Source: a virus. From it: DNA of 64,000 nucleotides. Shown here piece by piece: positions 1 to 9,386 of this stretch; position 1 is the first letter of the stretch; each line of letters begins with the position of its first letter. A model generated the notes under the pieces. It was not told the origin of the DNA. It was given only the letters and a program-made list of their open reading frames with translations, and did no database searches. The stretch lies in IMG/VR virus record IMGVR_UViG_3300046787_000390, positions 62,001-126,000 of that record. One strand, written 5' to 3'. The position numbers and the translations under genes are program-made.

Positions 1-1
1 T

Positions 2-1507
2 CAAAATACTGGTGTAATGCTGCATATCACCGGACAGGATGCAGATCCTAGCAGAATTTATAACGACGGCAATAGTGCCTATGCAACATACATTGGGCGC
101 AGATTTAACGGAACAGTAGCTAGTCCAACTCAAGTCCTTGATAGTGAAGTAATTTCTAGAATTGGCTCTACGCCTTATACTAACACAGGTTGGCCGTTAA
201 GCAGTACTGCAAGAATTAATTTTGTAGCTCACGGCGACCAAAGCTCGTCGAATTACGGAGCTAACATAGAATTCTGGACCACTCCGTTAAATTCGACTAC
301 ACTTACTCGTGCTGCATATATTAACGGTGATACTTTATATTCTAATAATCTAACTACTTTAGGTAATGTAACTATTAAGTCTACTGGCAATGTATCAAAT
401 ATTGGTGTTTTACAAGTTACTAACAATAGTAATGGCAATGTTCGGTATCCTGTGTTAGCAAATGTTTTGGCACAATTTACTGGTAAAGACAACACAACTC
501 CATATATTGTGTTTGATGGATACGGCAATGTAAATTCATCAGCTACTAGCGGACAATTTGTATTTCGCAGCGGACGTGGCAATCTTGCTACGCCGGCAGC
601 AGTTCAAAATAATGATTCACTGGGAGCAATTGGCGCTGCTGGGTGGGGAGACACTGGCTACGGCGGCGTGTATGCATCTAGCATTGAATTTAAAGCAGCA
701 GGCACCTTTACTGATTCTAGCCGCCCTGGCAAAATAGTATTATCAGCAGTGCCGGCGTTATCAGCCTCGCCTAGCACAATAGTTACATTTACACCTAATC
801 AAACAACATTTGCTGATAACCATTTGGTAGCCAATGCCTGGATTAACGTTCCTGCAGGCACAACCGCCCAGGCACCACTGCAATTTGCTCCGGGCGTGTT
901 GCCCACAGTATCAACCCCGGGTGCGTTGGATTACAACGGCACAGCATTTTATGGTGTGCCAACTGGTTTACAAATTGGCGTTATTCCAACACAACAACAG
1001 TTTGTTCTTAATGGGACCCACAATCTCACACAAGGTTCTACTGCCTTGCAAAGCGTGTTTGGTAAGAGTGTAGGTATTAGTGCTGATACAAGATACTACT
1101 ATAAAATCACATTAAAGATTGCCAAACAAGGCCCTCAAGCTAGTGTAATTTATTATGCTCTGGGTCTAAGCAACGGGTTAACGCTAACTAATCACAGGTA
1201 TCGTGTGGATAGTTCCGTGACTAACGCTGATACTGGAGTTAGCGCAACTTACAGCACTAGCCAATACAAAACAACTAACTTTAGCGTAGCCGCGGCTGTT
1301 ACTCCGGCGATGACTACTAGTAATCCTGACTATGCTATGGTTACAATCGAAGGCTATATCGGCACAGGAGTTGCAGGAACGCTAACACCTCAAATTTCGT
1401 TTGATCCAGCACCTGTAACTAGCATATCTATTCAGCCACTAAGTAGTATGTGGATTTACCCAGTTGCTAGTGCAACTGGGAACGTATCAATTGGAACATG
1501 GGCCTAA
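2..1507 (+). CDS. Tail-fibre-like structural protein (5' end outside window)
   Basis: The frame is open from the first complete codon of the window, so the gene starts upstream. About 501 residues are visible. The protein is rich in Gly, Asn, Thr and Ser, with short beta-strand-like repeats such as NLTTLGNVTIKSTGNVSNIGV, which is typical of phage fibre or appendage proteins. It has no signal peptide, Cys cluster or catalytic motif. The next gene follows after one base. Function is inferred from composition only; an internal ATG at 17 is possible but not needed. Confidence 0.6.
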   Translation, partial: QNTGVMLHITGQDADPSRIYNDGNSAYATYIGRRFNGTVASPTQVLDSEVISRIGSTPYTNTGWPLSSTARINFVAHGDQSSSNYGANIEFWTTPLNSTTLTRAAYINGDTLYSNNLTTLGNVTIKSTGNVSNIGVLQVTNNSNGNVRYPVLANVLAQFTGKDNTTPYIVFDGYGNVNSSATSGQFVFRSGRGNLATPAAVQNNDSLGAIGAAGWGDTGYGGVYASSIEFKAAGTFTDSSRPGKIVLSAVPALSASPSTIVTFTPNQTTFADNHLVANAWINVPAGTTAQAPLQFAPGVLPTVSTPGALDYNGTAFYGVPTGLQIGVIPTQQQFVLNGTHNLTQGSTALQSVFGKSVGISADTRYYYKITLKIAKQGPQASVIYYALGLSNGLTLTNHRYRVDSSVTNADTGVSATYSTSQYKTTNFSVAAAVTPAMTTSNPDYAMVTIEGYIGTGVAGTLTPQISFDPAPVTSISIQPLSSMWIYPVASATGNVSIGTWA

Positions 1508-1508
1508 T

Positions 1509-2216
1509 ATGAAAAAACTAATCTTACTCTTATTGATCGCACCAACATTTGCACTTGCGCAGATTGCACAACTGTGTCCGCAATTCTTGCCTAACGGTCC
1601 GGTAGCATATCAAGCTCAACCGGGCGACCAGGAACTGTGTAAAACAAACTATGCAGTGATTCATCGTTGTTCAGTTAAGGCACCTGTTGCTGTGTTTGAA
1701 CACCTAACTCGTGAATCAATGACTGGTCCTGCAAAACGCAAAGACAACTTTAGACCAGACCCACAAGTATTCCAACAGTGTCAGGCCACACTGCAAGACT
1801 ATGCTACAGTTGGCAGAACACATGATCGTGGACACATGGCACCTGCAGGCAACAACACAACTAACGATCAAATCATGTCAGAAAGTTTTTTCTTGAGCAA
1901 CATGGTAGCCCAAGTTGCAAACAACAATCGTGGCATCTGGAAGCAGTTAGAGACATGGGAAAGAGACTGGGCTTCCAAAGGTGGGGACTTTTATATTTTT
2001 TCCGGTGGTATTTTTGATCAAGGCCATCCTGTAACAGGCAATGGCTTAGGCATCCCAACTAGACTATACAAGATCATCTACGAAAAGAATTCCAAGCAAG
2101 CAATGGCATACTTAATGCCAAATGCCCCACTACCTGTTGCAGACTTGCCAAAGTATCAAGTTTCTGTAGAAACAGTAGAGCAAGCTACAGGCATTCGCTT
2201 TAACGTTGGCAAATGA
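1509..2216 (+). CDS. Exported DNA/RNA non-specific endonuclease (NucA/Serratia type)
   Basis: The 235-residue product has the DRGH catalytic motif at residues 106-109, followed by HMAPAGNN and an SNMVAQ..N.G.W.Q.E stretch. This is the conserved core of the endonuclease NS family (His general base, Asn metal ligand). Residues 1-17 (MKKLILLLLIAPTFALA) form a signal peptide, so the enzyme probably acts in the periplasm or outside the cell. The ATG at 1509 is preferred over the upstream frame start because it exposes the signal peptide. Its stop overlaps the next ATG (ATGA). Degradation of host or competitor DNA is an inference. Confidence 0.88.
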   Translation: MKKLILLLLIAPTFALAQIAQLCPQFLPNGPVAYQAQPGDQELCKTNYAVIHRCSVKAPVAVFEHLTRESMTGPAKRKDNFRPDPQVFQQCQATLQDYATVGRTHDRGHMAPAGNNTTNDQIMSESFFLSNMVAQVANNNRGIWKQLETWERDWASKGGDFYIFSGGIFDQGHPVTGNGLGIPTRLYKIIYEKNSKQAMAYLMPNAPLPVADLPKYQVSVETVEQATGIRFNVGK

Positions 2217-2479
2217 CAGAACACATTCGTTTCTCCACTGCTAACTTACAATACACAAACTCTAACGAGGATTGCTACTTAGACCCCAGCGATCCTCTTT
2301 TTGCTTTGCAAGGACAGGGTACGTTGGGCACACTAACTCCTGCTTCAGTAACAGCAGCATACGATGCACACAAGCGGCAACAAATAGCCAACCAACATTT
2401 CCAACTTAGGGACGAGGCAAAACGTCTAGGTATCCGCCCTGGCACACCTGCGTGGCATGCCCTTAACCAATCTAAATAA
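2213..2479 (+). CDS. Small conserved-type protein before terminase
   Basis: This 88-residue protein overlaps the nuclease stop by ATGA and ends 28 bases before the terminase gene. It has no recognisable domain. The C-terminal half is charged and helical (YDAHKRQQIANQHFQLRDEAKRL). Its place ahead of the large terminase would fit a small terminase or packaging accessory, but no DNA-binding motif is visible, so the function is unknown. Confidence 0.6.
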   Translation: MTEHIRFSTANLQYTNSNEDCYLDPSDPLFALQGQGTLGTLTPASVTAAYDAHKRQQIANQHFQLRDEAKRLGIRPGTPAWHALNQSK

Positions 2480-2494
2480 CACTGGTTAATTACC

Positions 2495-2502
2495 GTTAAA
2501 TA
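2495..2502 (+). promoter_or_regulatory. Late-type promoter GTTAAATA before terminase
   Basis: GTTAAATA resembles the T4 late consensus TATAAATA. Only five bases separate it from the ATG at 2508. With T4 spacing, transcription would start at or next to the A of the ATG, giving a leaderless mRNA. A second TAAATA lies at 2473-2478 across the previous stop codon. Confidence 0.55.
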
Positions 2503-2507
2503 CAGCC

Positions 2508-4076
2508 ATGAGCACATTAGAAGGCGTATTAGTCAAGACCCCACACAAGAAACAAGTTTTCACAGATCAACAACTTGAAGAATTCGTACTGGCTGCAGAT
2601 CCTGTAACAGGTCCGGACTATTTCTTAGACAACTATTTTTATATCCAGCACCCCACACGTGGCAAGATGCTGTATCATCCCTACGAATATCAAAAGAAAC
2701 TGATACACACATACCATCACTATCGTTATAGTATCTCGATGATGCCACGACAAACTGGTAAGTCGACTAGTGCCGCAGGATATCTATTATGGTACGCTAT
2801 GTTTGTGCCTGACTCTACTATTCTTATTGCAGCGCACAAGTACACAGGCTCACAAGAAATTATGCAACGTATTCGCTTTGCATATGAGCTATGCCCAGAT
2901 CATATTCGAGCAGGTGTAACAAGCTATAACAAAGGATCAATTGACTTTGACAACGGCTCACGTATTGTGTCAGCTACAACTACTGAAAATACCGGTCGTG
3001 GTATGAGTATCTCGCTCCTATACGCTGACGAATTTGCATTCGTTAGACCTACTATTGCGCAAGAGTTCTGGACTTCTATTTCACCTACACTAGCAACTGG
3101 TGGTAAAGCAATCATCACATCAACACCCAACTCAGACGAAGATCAGTTTGCGTTGATCTGGAAGATGGCTAACAAGATGGAAGACGAATACGGTAACCCA
3201 ACTGAAGTTGGTACCAACGGATTCCGCGCTTATCGCAGTTACTGGCAAGAACATCCAGACCGCGATGAAAAGTGGGGCAAGGACATGGAAGCCCAACTAG
3301 GAGTAGATCGTTTCCGTCGAGAGATTGGATGCGAGTTTATTATTAACGACGAAACGTTGATTGCTCCTATTAAACTTCTAGACTTAAAGGGCGAAGAGCC
3401 ACTTTACAAAACAGGGCAAGTACGATGGTACAAACGTCCACAAGCTGGTAGACTTTATGTAGTGGCGCTTGACCCTAGCTTGGGCACAGGCGGTGATCCG
3501 GCAGCTATACAAATTTTTGAAGCCAATACTACTGAGCAAATTGGCGAGTGGCGCCATAATAAAACTGACATTCCTACACAAATACGTATTCTAGCAGACA
3601 TTGTTAAACACATCAACGAGTATGTTAGAGACCAAAATTCTATCTATTACTCTGTGGAGAATAATACCATTGGTGAAGCAGCACTTATTAGTATTGCTGA
3701 ATACGGGGAAGAAAATATTCCAGGATACTTTCTAAGCGATGGCACAGTAACTGGATCTAGTAACCGCAGATTCCGCAAAGGATTTAATACCACTAACAAG
3801 TCTAAACTAACAGCCTGCGCCAAGCTCAAAGTAATGGTAGAGTCGGGCAAGATGAAAATCAAAAGCTCCCCATTAGTTTCTGAGCTAAAAACGTTTGTGG
3901 CATTTGGTACTAGTTATGCTGCCAAGCCCGGCGAAACAGACGACTTGGTAATGAGCACATTGCTAGCAGTTCGTATGATGCAGCAGTTGCAAAGCTATCA
4001 TACTGAAATGGACAATCAAATGAGAGACCACGGCGACGTCATGATAGAGCCCATGCCTTTCATTGTAATGCGATAA
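2508..4076 (+). CDS. terL: Terminase large subunit (gp17-like)
   Basis: The 522-residue protein has an N-terminal packaging ATPase with Walker A MMPRQTGKST at residues 79-88 and Walker B LLYADEFA with the DE pair near 174-175. A coupling motif STPNS lies at about 205-209. The C-terminal RNase H-like nuclease starts with VVALDPSLGTGGD (Asp at about 322) and continues with EN (about 385) and DDLVMSTLLA near the end. This is the normal gp17 order, slightly shorter than T4 gp17 (610 residues). It cuts and pumps DNA into the prohead. Confidence 0.95.
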   Translation: MSTLEGVLVKTPHKKQVFTDQQLEEFVLAADPVTGPDYFLDNYFYIQHPTRGKMLYHPYEYQKKLIHTYHHYRYSISMMPRQTGKSTSAAGYLLWYAMFVPDSTILIAAHKYTGSQEIMQRIRFAYELCPDHIRAGVTSYNKGSIDFDNGSRIVSATTTENTGRGMSISLLYADEFAFVRPTIAQEFWTSISPTLATGGKAIITSTPNSDEDQFALIWKMANKMEDEYGNPTEVGTNGFRAYRSYWQEHPDRDEKWGKDMEAQLGVDRFRREIGCEFIINDETLIAPIKLLDLKGEEPLYKTGQVRWYKRPQAGRLYVVALDPSLGTGGDPAAIQIFEANTTEQIGEWRHNKTDIPTQIRILADIVKHINEYVRDQNSIYYSVENNTIGEAALISIAEYGEENIPGYFLSDGTVTGSSNRRFRKGFNTTNKSKLTACAKLKVMVESGKMKIKSSPLVSELKTFVAFGTSYAAKPGETDDLVMSTLLAVRMMQQLQSYHTEMDNQMRDHGDVMIEPMPFIVMR

Positions 4077-4079
4077 ATA
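4072..4079 (+). promoter_or_regulatory. Late-type promoter GATAAATA
   Basis: GATAAATA overlaps the terminase stop and ends seven bases before the ATG at 4087. The expected start site leaves a leader of only about two bases. Confidence 0.55.
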
Positions 4080-4086
4080 TAACACT

Positions 4087-5973
4087 ATGGCACAAAATAC
4101 AGCAAACCAACAACTTTACGATCTCTTGGTTACCAAGAACTTTGAAATACAAGCACTAGACGGCCAAACTGGCCGTGGCCCTGTTGACGAAGACGGTAAT
4201 CCTGATATTTCTAAAGCGGATGAATTTAGATTCGACTTTGTTCCTGAATCGGGTAAAAATTACGGATCTGTAGTCATATTCCTTGGCGACAACAAAGAGC
4301 TATCAATATTCTTTGGGGACAACATCGGCAAGTCAATGGAAACCGAAGACAAAACTGAATGGTTCGAATTGCTACAACAGCTCAAACGTTTTGCTACTAA
4401 AAACTTTATGAGTTTTACCCCGCAAAACATTACCAAATTAAAATACACCAAGCAAGGCCAAGCTGCAATCAAAGAAGGCCTGTTTGAATCTTGGCAAGGC
4501 AAAGGCAACATTAGCTGGAACGGCCAACCTACTGAAGCACGCCTTGTAATCAAACACAAAAAATCTCTAAACGAAGACGAAGCACGTTTCCGTTATATCG
4601 AAAGCATCTATGTTGAAACGGCCGAAGGTGAACGATTTAAACTAAAGAGTCGTAGCTTGACTGCTGGCAAAGCAATGCTAGAACATGTGCGCCAGGGCGG
4701 TAACCCTTACGATGTCCGCGCACAACACATCAACGAAATTGTAGAAGAACTATCTGTACTAAGTCGTTTTCGCAGAGCTAATGCTGGCAAAGTGTTAGAA
4801 GGCGATACCAAGAACCTAGTTGAACAAACTGAATCATATTACAAAAACATGCACTCTGTGCTAAAGCACTTGGGCTCTCAAAGAGGATATAGTGCATATT
4901 TTGAATCGTGGACGCCTTCGGTTAACGAGGGTAATCTAGTAGTAGAAGACCTCAAGGGGTTGTTTGTCGAACAAACAATCGATCACAGAATCGAAGAAGC
5001 GTTGCCATTGCTGGCTCGCATCACACAGGAAGCAAATGCAATGAAAGAAGCACAAATTTTTGAATCGTGGGTTAATAACTTGGTTGAAGGCACATGGGCT
5101 ATTCCAGAAACACCAGAACAAAAACAAACATTGGTTGATTTAATGAGCAAAGAACTGCCAGTTGGTGCAGATGCAACCAATGCAACGGAACAGCTTTATG
5201 ATGTATTTGGCGACGATATGTTGTTTGATCAATTGCAAGAACTTGCAGATGCAAATGCAAATGCTGATGCTCGCAGCGTTATCCTAACTCGCATGGAAGA
5301 ACTAGCCAGCGAAAGCCCCGACGTTGAAGCAGTATTGGGTCAACTGCAAACAACTAATCCTGGTAGCCCAGAACTTGATGCACAACCTGATGCAGAAGAA
5401 TTAGGACAAGAAGTTGCAGGCGATGAAACATTGCCACAAGAAGTCGAGGAAAGCCAACTAAATGAATATTTGGTTAAGGCCGGCATGCCAGTTAAGGATG
5501 TGCTGGCACTAAACCTATTCCAGGACTTTGATCCAGTGGAAGGTGCTGCTGCACAGTTCCCAGAGTTTGCGGAAGAGCCTATGTGGCAACAGGTTGTGCG
5601 CAAGTATGCACCTATTGCTAACATGCTGAAGAAAAAGCTACTGGCACAAAAGCGTCGACTAACCGATGCCGAAGCAGAAGCAGTCGACGAAACATGGTAT
5701 GACGGTTCAGATGCTTACGACGACGTAGAAATTGAATATCTAGTGGGCATTTACAATCAACAGATCGACACACTAGAAGCATTGCTAGCAGGTAATTTAA
5801 CTGATGAAGAATTTAGCGAAGCCCAATGCAATATGACCGAAGCAGGTGAATACTGCCCACAGCACAAACTCGAAGAGTGCGGCATTATGGAATATAGCGG
5901 AAACTGGACCAACTTTGGTTTGGAAGAAAGCGATTCATTAAGTCAACTCAAGAAGTTAGCGCATGGTAAGTAA
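4087..5973 (+). CDS. Large conserved-type phage protein, probably virion- or late-associated
   Basis: This 628-residue, strongly acidic protein contains no domain I can name. The N-terminal 200 residues look like a mixed alpha/beta domain. The middle (about residues 210-480) is helical and rich in Glu and Ala. The C terminus carries three cysteines in a short region (CNMTEAGEYCPQHKLEECG), possibly a metal site. It sits between terminase and glycosyltransferase-like genes behind a late-type promoter, which suggests late expression. It does not resemble portal, protease or capsid proteins. Confidence 0.6.
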   Translation: MAQNTANQQLYDLLVTKNFEIQALDGQTGRGPVDEDGNPDISKADEFRFDFVPESGKNYGSVVIFLGDNKELSIFFGDNIGKSMETEDKTEWFELLQQLKRFATKNFMSFTPQNITKLKYTKQGQAAIKEGLFESWQGKGNISWNGQPTEARLVIKHKKSLNEDEARFRYIESIYVETAEGERFKLKSRSLTAGKAMLEHVRQGGNPYDVRAQHINEIVEELSVLSRFRRANAGKVLEGDTKNLVEQTESYYKNMHSVLKHLGSQRGYSAYFESWTPSVNEGNLVVEDLKGLFVEQTIDHRIEEALPLLARITQEANAMKEAQIFESWVNNLVEGTWAIPETPEQKQTLVDLMSKELPVGADATNATEQLYDVFGDDMLFDQLQELADANANADARSVILTRMEELASESPDVEAVLGQLQTTNPGSPELDAQPDAEELGQEVAGDETLPQEVEESQLNEYLVKAGMPVKDVLALNLFQDFDPVEGAAAQFPEFAEEPMWQQVVRKYAPIANMLKKKLLAQKRRLTDAEAEAVDETWYDGSDAYDDVEIEYLVGIYNQQIDTLEALLAGNLTDEEFSEAQCNMTEAGEYCPQHKLEECGIMEYSGNWTNFGLEESDSLSQLKKLAHGK

Positions 5974-5976
5974 TGC

Positions 5977-6816
5977 GTGAACTTTGAACGCATTGTATTA
6001 ACAACTTTCCCTGGTTATTTTTATTCCCAAATAAACTGCCTGCGTAGCATACAAAAATATGCCGCAGGCTTTCCTATTGATATTATTATCGACGACTTTG
6101 ATATAAAGCATTGGCCCACATACGTAGAAGATAGTCAGCAGTACATAAAATTTAACTTTCCCGAAGTTGATATTACATTTCGCAGATTCAGTGATTTTCC
6201 AGGAATGGAACGTGTTCAAACAGGCGGCTGGTTTAGACAACAATTGGTAAAGTTATACCTGGATAAATTTGTCACAGGCAATAGTTGGTTACTTGTTGAT
6301 GCTGATGTTGAGTTTGTTGAACCAATTAGATTAGATACAATAAGTGCAACAGTTTCAACACACCCAGATCCTATTAACATTGGCAACCGACTATATGTTA
6401 AATTCATGCTTGGTACAAATACACCCTGGGTAGTAAATGAACACGAGTATTGGTGCATGAGTTCTGTGCCATTTAGATATTTACAACGTGATTTACTTAC
6501 AGGGATTAGAGACCGAGTTGAAACATTGCATAACAAATCTTTATTTGACTTGCATCTTGAGTTGTTTGAACAGGATAAATTAGTAGCGTTTGATCCCACT
6601 AGCACTACAATGATTATGAGTGAATTTCAACTAATTGAATTATTTAGACATAGTTACTATCACGATCCTTTGCCTATTGCTAAATTTGCGGCTAGCAACT
6701 TTAAACATTCGTCAATTAAGGACTGGAACAATTCTCGTAACGAGATTGAGCAATATGCTGTAGTCATTGATCCGCATTGGGACTGCTTGCAAAATTTTGG
6801 AAAACACCATGTCTAG
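5977..6816 (+). CDS. Glycosyltransferase-like protein with DxD motif
   Basis: The 279-residue protein has a GT-A-like layout: an N-terminal beta strand (RIVLTTFPGYF), LVDADVEFV with a DxD at about residue 110, and WWxRQQ-type sequence before it. It resembles DUF6492-like or stealth-type sugar transferases. No in-frame ATG exists near the 5' end, so a GTG at 5977 is used, three bases after the preceding stop. Substrate unknown. Confidence 0.6.
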   Translation: MNFERIVLTTFPGYFYSQINCLRSIQKYAAGFPIDIIIDDFDIKHWPTYVEDSQQYIKFNFPEVDITFRRFSDFPGMERVQTGGWFRQQLVKLYLDKFVTGNSWLLVDADVEFVEPIRLDTISATVSTHPDPINIGNRLYVKFMLGTNTPWVVNEHEYWCMSSVPFRYLQRDLLTGIRDRVETLHNKSLFDLHLELFEQDKLVAFDPTSTTMIMSEFQLIELFRHSYYHDPLPIAKFAASNFKHSSIKDWNNSRNEIEQYAVVIDPHWDCLQNFGKHHV

Positions 6817-7573
6817 ACTTTTTACAATTGGATGCAGCTTTACACAATATTGGCGCTGGCCTACCTGGGCAGATGCGTTGGGACAAGAGTTTGATCACTT
6901 TGAAAACTGGGGACTTTGTGGCGCAGGTAACAGCTACATACTCTGGAGTTTGGTAGAGTGTAATCAACGTAATAAATTAACTGCCGACGATGAGGTTTGG
7001 ATCATGTGGACAAATACTAGCCGTGAGGATAGGCATGTTAACGGTCGTTGGCTAGAAGGTGGAAATGTGTATTGGTCTGCCGGAAGCACATTGCCAGCTG
7101 AATATGTAAAAAAGTTTGCTGACGAACGTGGATACCTAATTAGAGATCTGGCAAATATAGCCGCAGCAAAGCAAATACTTGATCAGACTGGTTGCAAGTA
7201 TAAATTCTTGAGTATGGTATCTCTAGCTAAAACAAACAAGGACACTGGCCACGGCGACAATCCCAGTAATACCAATACAAACATACAAGATGTGCTAGAT
7301 TTTTACAAAGACACTATTAGTACACTAGGACCTAGTGTACAAGATACACTGTTTAATGGTGACTGGTGGACAACACGCCCGGGTATTCCAGACAATTACG
7401 ATCCGAAACAACGAGACTTTCATCCTACTCCCTTAGAACACATTGAGTATCTTGAGTTAGTTGCACCGGGTAGATTAACACAGTCATCCAAAGATTGGAT
7501 GACACAATGGCACTGGCACGTAACTGATAAAACGCTAAAATGGCAAGAGCCAAACAGACCAAGGAGATTATGA
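6809..7573 (+). CDS. SGNH-like hydrolase
   Basis: The N terminus LFTIGCSFTQYW matches SGNH block I (G-C/D-S nucleophile Ser). The C-terminal part has DFHPTPLEH, a DxxH block V holding the catalytic Asp and His. The length is 254 residues. The ATG at 6809 overlaps the previous gene by 8 bases and places block I directly at the N terminus. These enzymes deacylate sugars or lipids, and this one lies next to glycosyltransferase and methyltransferase genes. A second SGNH gene lies at 30856. Confidence 0.7.
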   Translation: MSRLFTIGCSFTQYWRWPTWADALGQEFDHFENWGLCGAGNSYILWSLVECNQRNKLTADDEVWIMWTNTSREDRHVNGRWLEGGNVYWSAGSTLPAEYVKKFADERGYLIRDLANIAAAKQILDQTGCKYKFLSMVSLAKTNKDTGHGDNPSNTNTNIQDVLDFYKDTISTLGPSVQDTLFNGDWWTTRPGIPDNYDPKQRDFHPTPLEHIEYLELVAPGRLTQSSKDWMTQWHWHVTDKTLKWQEPNRPRRL

Positions 7574-8211
7574 TGGATTTTATTACTACAGGACCGAACC
7601 GATATTGTGTTCATTATGACAGTTGGATGGACGGTGGCGGAACCTGGTTTGGGCAAGAGTACATAGATGTTATAGAACAACAATATCCAGGTCGGGTGTT
7701 TGACAAGTGTTACGAATGGTGCGCAGGACCGGCATACATTGGGTTTGGATTGTTAGACCACGGGATTTGTAAGTCTCTGTGTGCAAGCGACATATATTCT
7801 GATGCTATTCTAGCAGTTGAGCAAACAATTAAACAAAATCGATTAACTGACGTTACTGCCTATGCAACAGGGACAGTGGCAGGATTACCAGAACATGAAA
7901 AATTTGATTTGGTTGTTTCTAATCCTCCGCACTTCCTTGAATGCCCGGGTGACGACAACTATCAGCGCATTGCTGTAGATCAAAATTGGGCAGCGCACCA
8001 GGAGTTCTTTGCCAACATAGGGCAGCACCTGTTGCCTAATGGAGTTATCCTGTTACAAGAAAATCAAGCAGGGTCGTTAAACAGAGAAAAAGATTTTGAA
8101 CAGTACATTAATGCAGCTGGCCTCAAAATAACAAATGTGTTTGACAGCCCAAAACACTATACACCAGACCACTACACGCAGATCTACTACATAGAAATTA
8201 AGCAAAAATAA
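7570..8211 (+). CDS. Class I SAM-dependent methyltransferase (NPPH motif)
   Basis: EWCAGPAYIGFGLL (about residues 45-58) is a SAM-binding motif I, and DLVVSNPPHF is the NPP[YFH] motif of HemK/PrmC-type and nucleic-acid amino-methyltransferases. The length is 213 residues. AAGGAG at 7561-7566 precedes two candidate ATGs at 7570 and 7573, and 7573 has the better spacing. The start overlaps the previous stop. The target could be a protein glutamine or an exocyclic amine; it cannot be decided here. Confidence 0.75.
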   Translation: MMDFITTGPNRYCVHYDSWMDGGGTWFGQEYIDVIEQQYPGRVFDKCYEWCAGPAYIGFGLLDHGICKSLCASDIYSDAILAVEQTIKQNRLTDVTAYATGTVAGLPEHEKFDLVVSNPPHFLECPGDDNYQRIAVDQNWAAHQEFFANIGQHLLPNGVILLQENQAGSLNREKDFEQYINAAGLKITNVFDSPKHYTPDHYTQIYYIEIKQK

Positions 8212-8224
8212 GTTGCCTTTTGTC

Positions 8225-8253
8225 TTGCGATGCTAAATAAACTAGTATACAAT
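8225..8253 (+). promoter_or_regulatory. Candidate overlapping sigma70 and late promoters for gp32
   Basis: TTGCGA at 8225-8230 and TACAAT at 8248-8253 are 17 bases apart. A late-type CTAAATA lies between them at 8233-8239. Together they could give early/middle and late expression of the single-strand binding protein. Confidence 0.45.
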
Positions 8254-8277
8254 ACAACTTGTATGCACAGGCAACAC

Positions 8278-8291
8278 ATCTAAATTTAGAT
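8278..8291. promoter_or_regulatory. Perfect 14-bp palindrome in the gp32 leader
   Basis: ATCTAAATTTAGAT is a perfect palindrome 40 bases before the gp32 start. It is flanked by two copies of AGGCAACA (8269 and 8307 regions). T4 gp32 represses its own translation by binding its leader, so an operator role is plausible but unproven. Confidence 0.4.
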
Positions 8292-8331
8292 AACAAGCAT
8301 ATACATAGGCAACATTTATAGGAGATTAACT

Positions 8332-9330
8332 ATGGCATCATTAGCAGAAATTCGCGCACGTTTACAGGCAGCAGACAACAAACAAGGTGGTAATCAAACA
8401 GGCGGTGATCGCAGCATCTACCCGCACTGGAATATGGAAGAAGGCCAATCAGCTACATTACGCTTCCTCCCCGATGGTAACAACAAAAACACATTTTTCT
8501 GGGTAGAACGCCAGATGATTCGTTTGCCATTCGCTGGCATTAAAGGCGAGATGGATTCGAAACAAGTCATGGTGCAAGTACCATGCGTTGAAATGTGGGA
8601 ACCAAACTCATGCCCAATCTTGGCAGAAGTCCGCACCTGGTTCAAGGACAAGAGCCTTGAAGAAATGGGTCGCAAGTACTGGAAAAAGCGTTCATACATC
8701 ATGCAAGGTTTCGTTCGTGAAAACCCAATTGGTGATGACACTACACCGGACAATCCGATCCGCAAGTTTATCATTGGCCCACAGTTGTTCGCAACTATCA
8801 AGGCTGTGTTGATGGACCCAGAAACAGAAGAATTGCCAACAGACGCATTGCGTGGATTGGACTTCCGTATCAGCAAAACACAAAAAGGTGGATATGCTGA
8901 CTATTCTACTTCAAAGTGGAGCCGTAAGGAATCCGCACTTAATGAAGTTGAAGCAGCAGCAATTGAAGCACATGGATTGTTTGACTTGAACACATTCTTG
9001 CCAAAGCGCCCAGGCGATGTTGAGCTGCGTGTAATGAAGGAAATGTTTGAAGCATCAGTTGATGGTCAACCTTACGACACAGAGCGTTGGGGTCAATACT
9101 TCCGTCCAGCAGGTGTTAATGCACCTAGCGGTACCGGTGATGCAGAAGCAGCACCAGCGCCTGCTCCAGCAGCTCGTCCAGCAGCACCTGCTCCAGTAGC
9201 AGAAACTCCTGGTTGGGAAGATGAGCCAGCAGAAGCAACAGCACCAGTTGTTGTTAAGCCAGCGCCAGCCGCAGGCGGACAAAATGCTCAAGACATCTTG
9301 GCTATGATTCGTAGCCGTCAAGCTAAGTAA
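8332..9330 (+). CDS. gp32: Single-stranded DNA-binding protein, gp32-like
   Basis: The 332-residue protein matches the T4-type gp32 layout. It has a short helical N terminus (SLAEIRARLQ) for cooperative contacts, then a core with TLRFLPDG, FFWVERQ, VPCVEMWE and CPILAEVR (Cys 85 and 94), and KYWKKRSYIMQGFV. An Ala/Pro-rich linker (about 265-315) follows. The C terminus ends DILAMIRSRQAK and lacks a strongly acidic tip. The start follows AGGAG with good spacing. It coats ssDNA during replication and recombination together with UvsX and UvsY downstream. Confidence 0.9.
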   Translation: MASLAEIRARLQAADNKQGGNQTGGDRSIYPHWNMEEGQSATLRFLPDGNNKNTFFWVERQMIRLPFAGIKGEMDSKQVMVQVPCVEMWEPNSCPILAEVRTWFKDKSLEEMGRKYWKKRSYIMQGFVRENPIGDDTTPDNPIRKFIIGPQLFATIKAVLMDPETEELPTDALRGLDFRISKTQKGGYADYSTSKWSRKESALNEVEAAAIEAHGLFDLNTFLPKRPGDVELRVMKEMFEASVDGQPYDTERWGQYFRPAGVNAPSGTGDAEAAPAPAPAARPAAPAPVAETPGWEDEPAEATAPVVVKPAPAAGGQNAQDILAMIRSRQAK

Positions 9331-9339
9331 TCAGCAAAC

Positions 9340-9363
9340 ACACACAGGGGAAACTCTGTGTGT
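9340..9363 (+). terminator. Hairpin after gp32
   Basis: ACACACAG (9340-9347) pairs perfectly with CTGTGTGT (9356-9363) over an 8-base loop. The following TCTTCTCTCT is only partly T-rich, so it may attenuate rather than fully stop transcription into uvsX. Confidence 0.6.
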
Positions 9364-9386
9364 TCTTCTCTCTATACAGGTGATAT

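Noticed and set aside
4087-5973. Portal, prohead protease or major capsid protein
   Set aside because: Position after terminase suggested it, but length, high acidity and composition fit none of these families.
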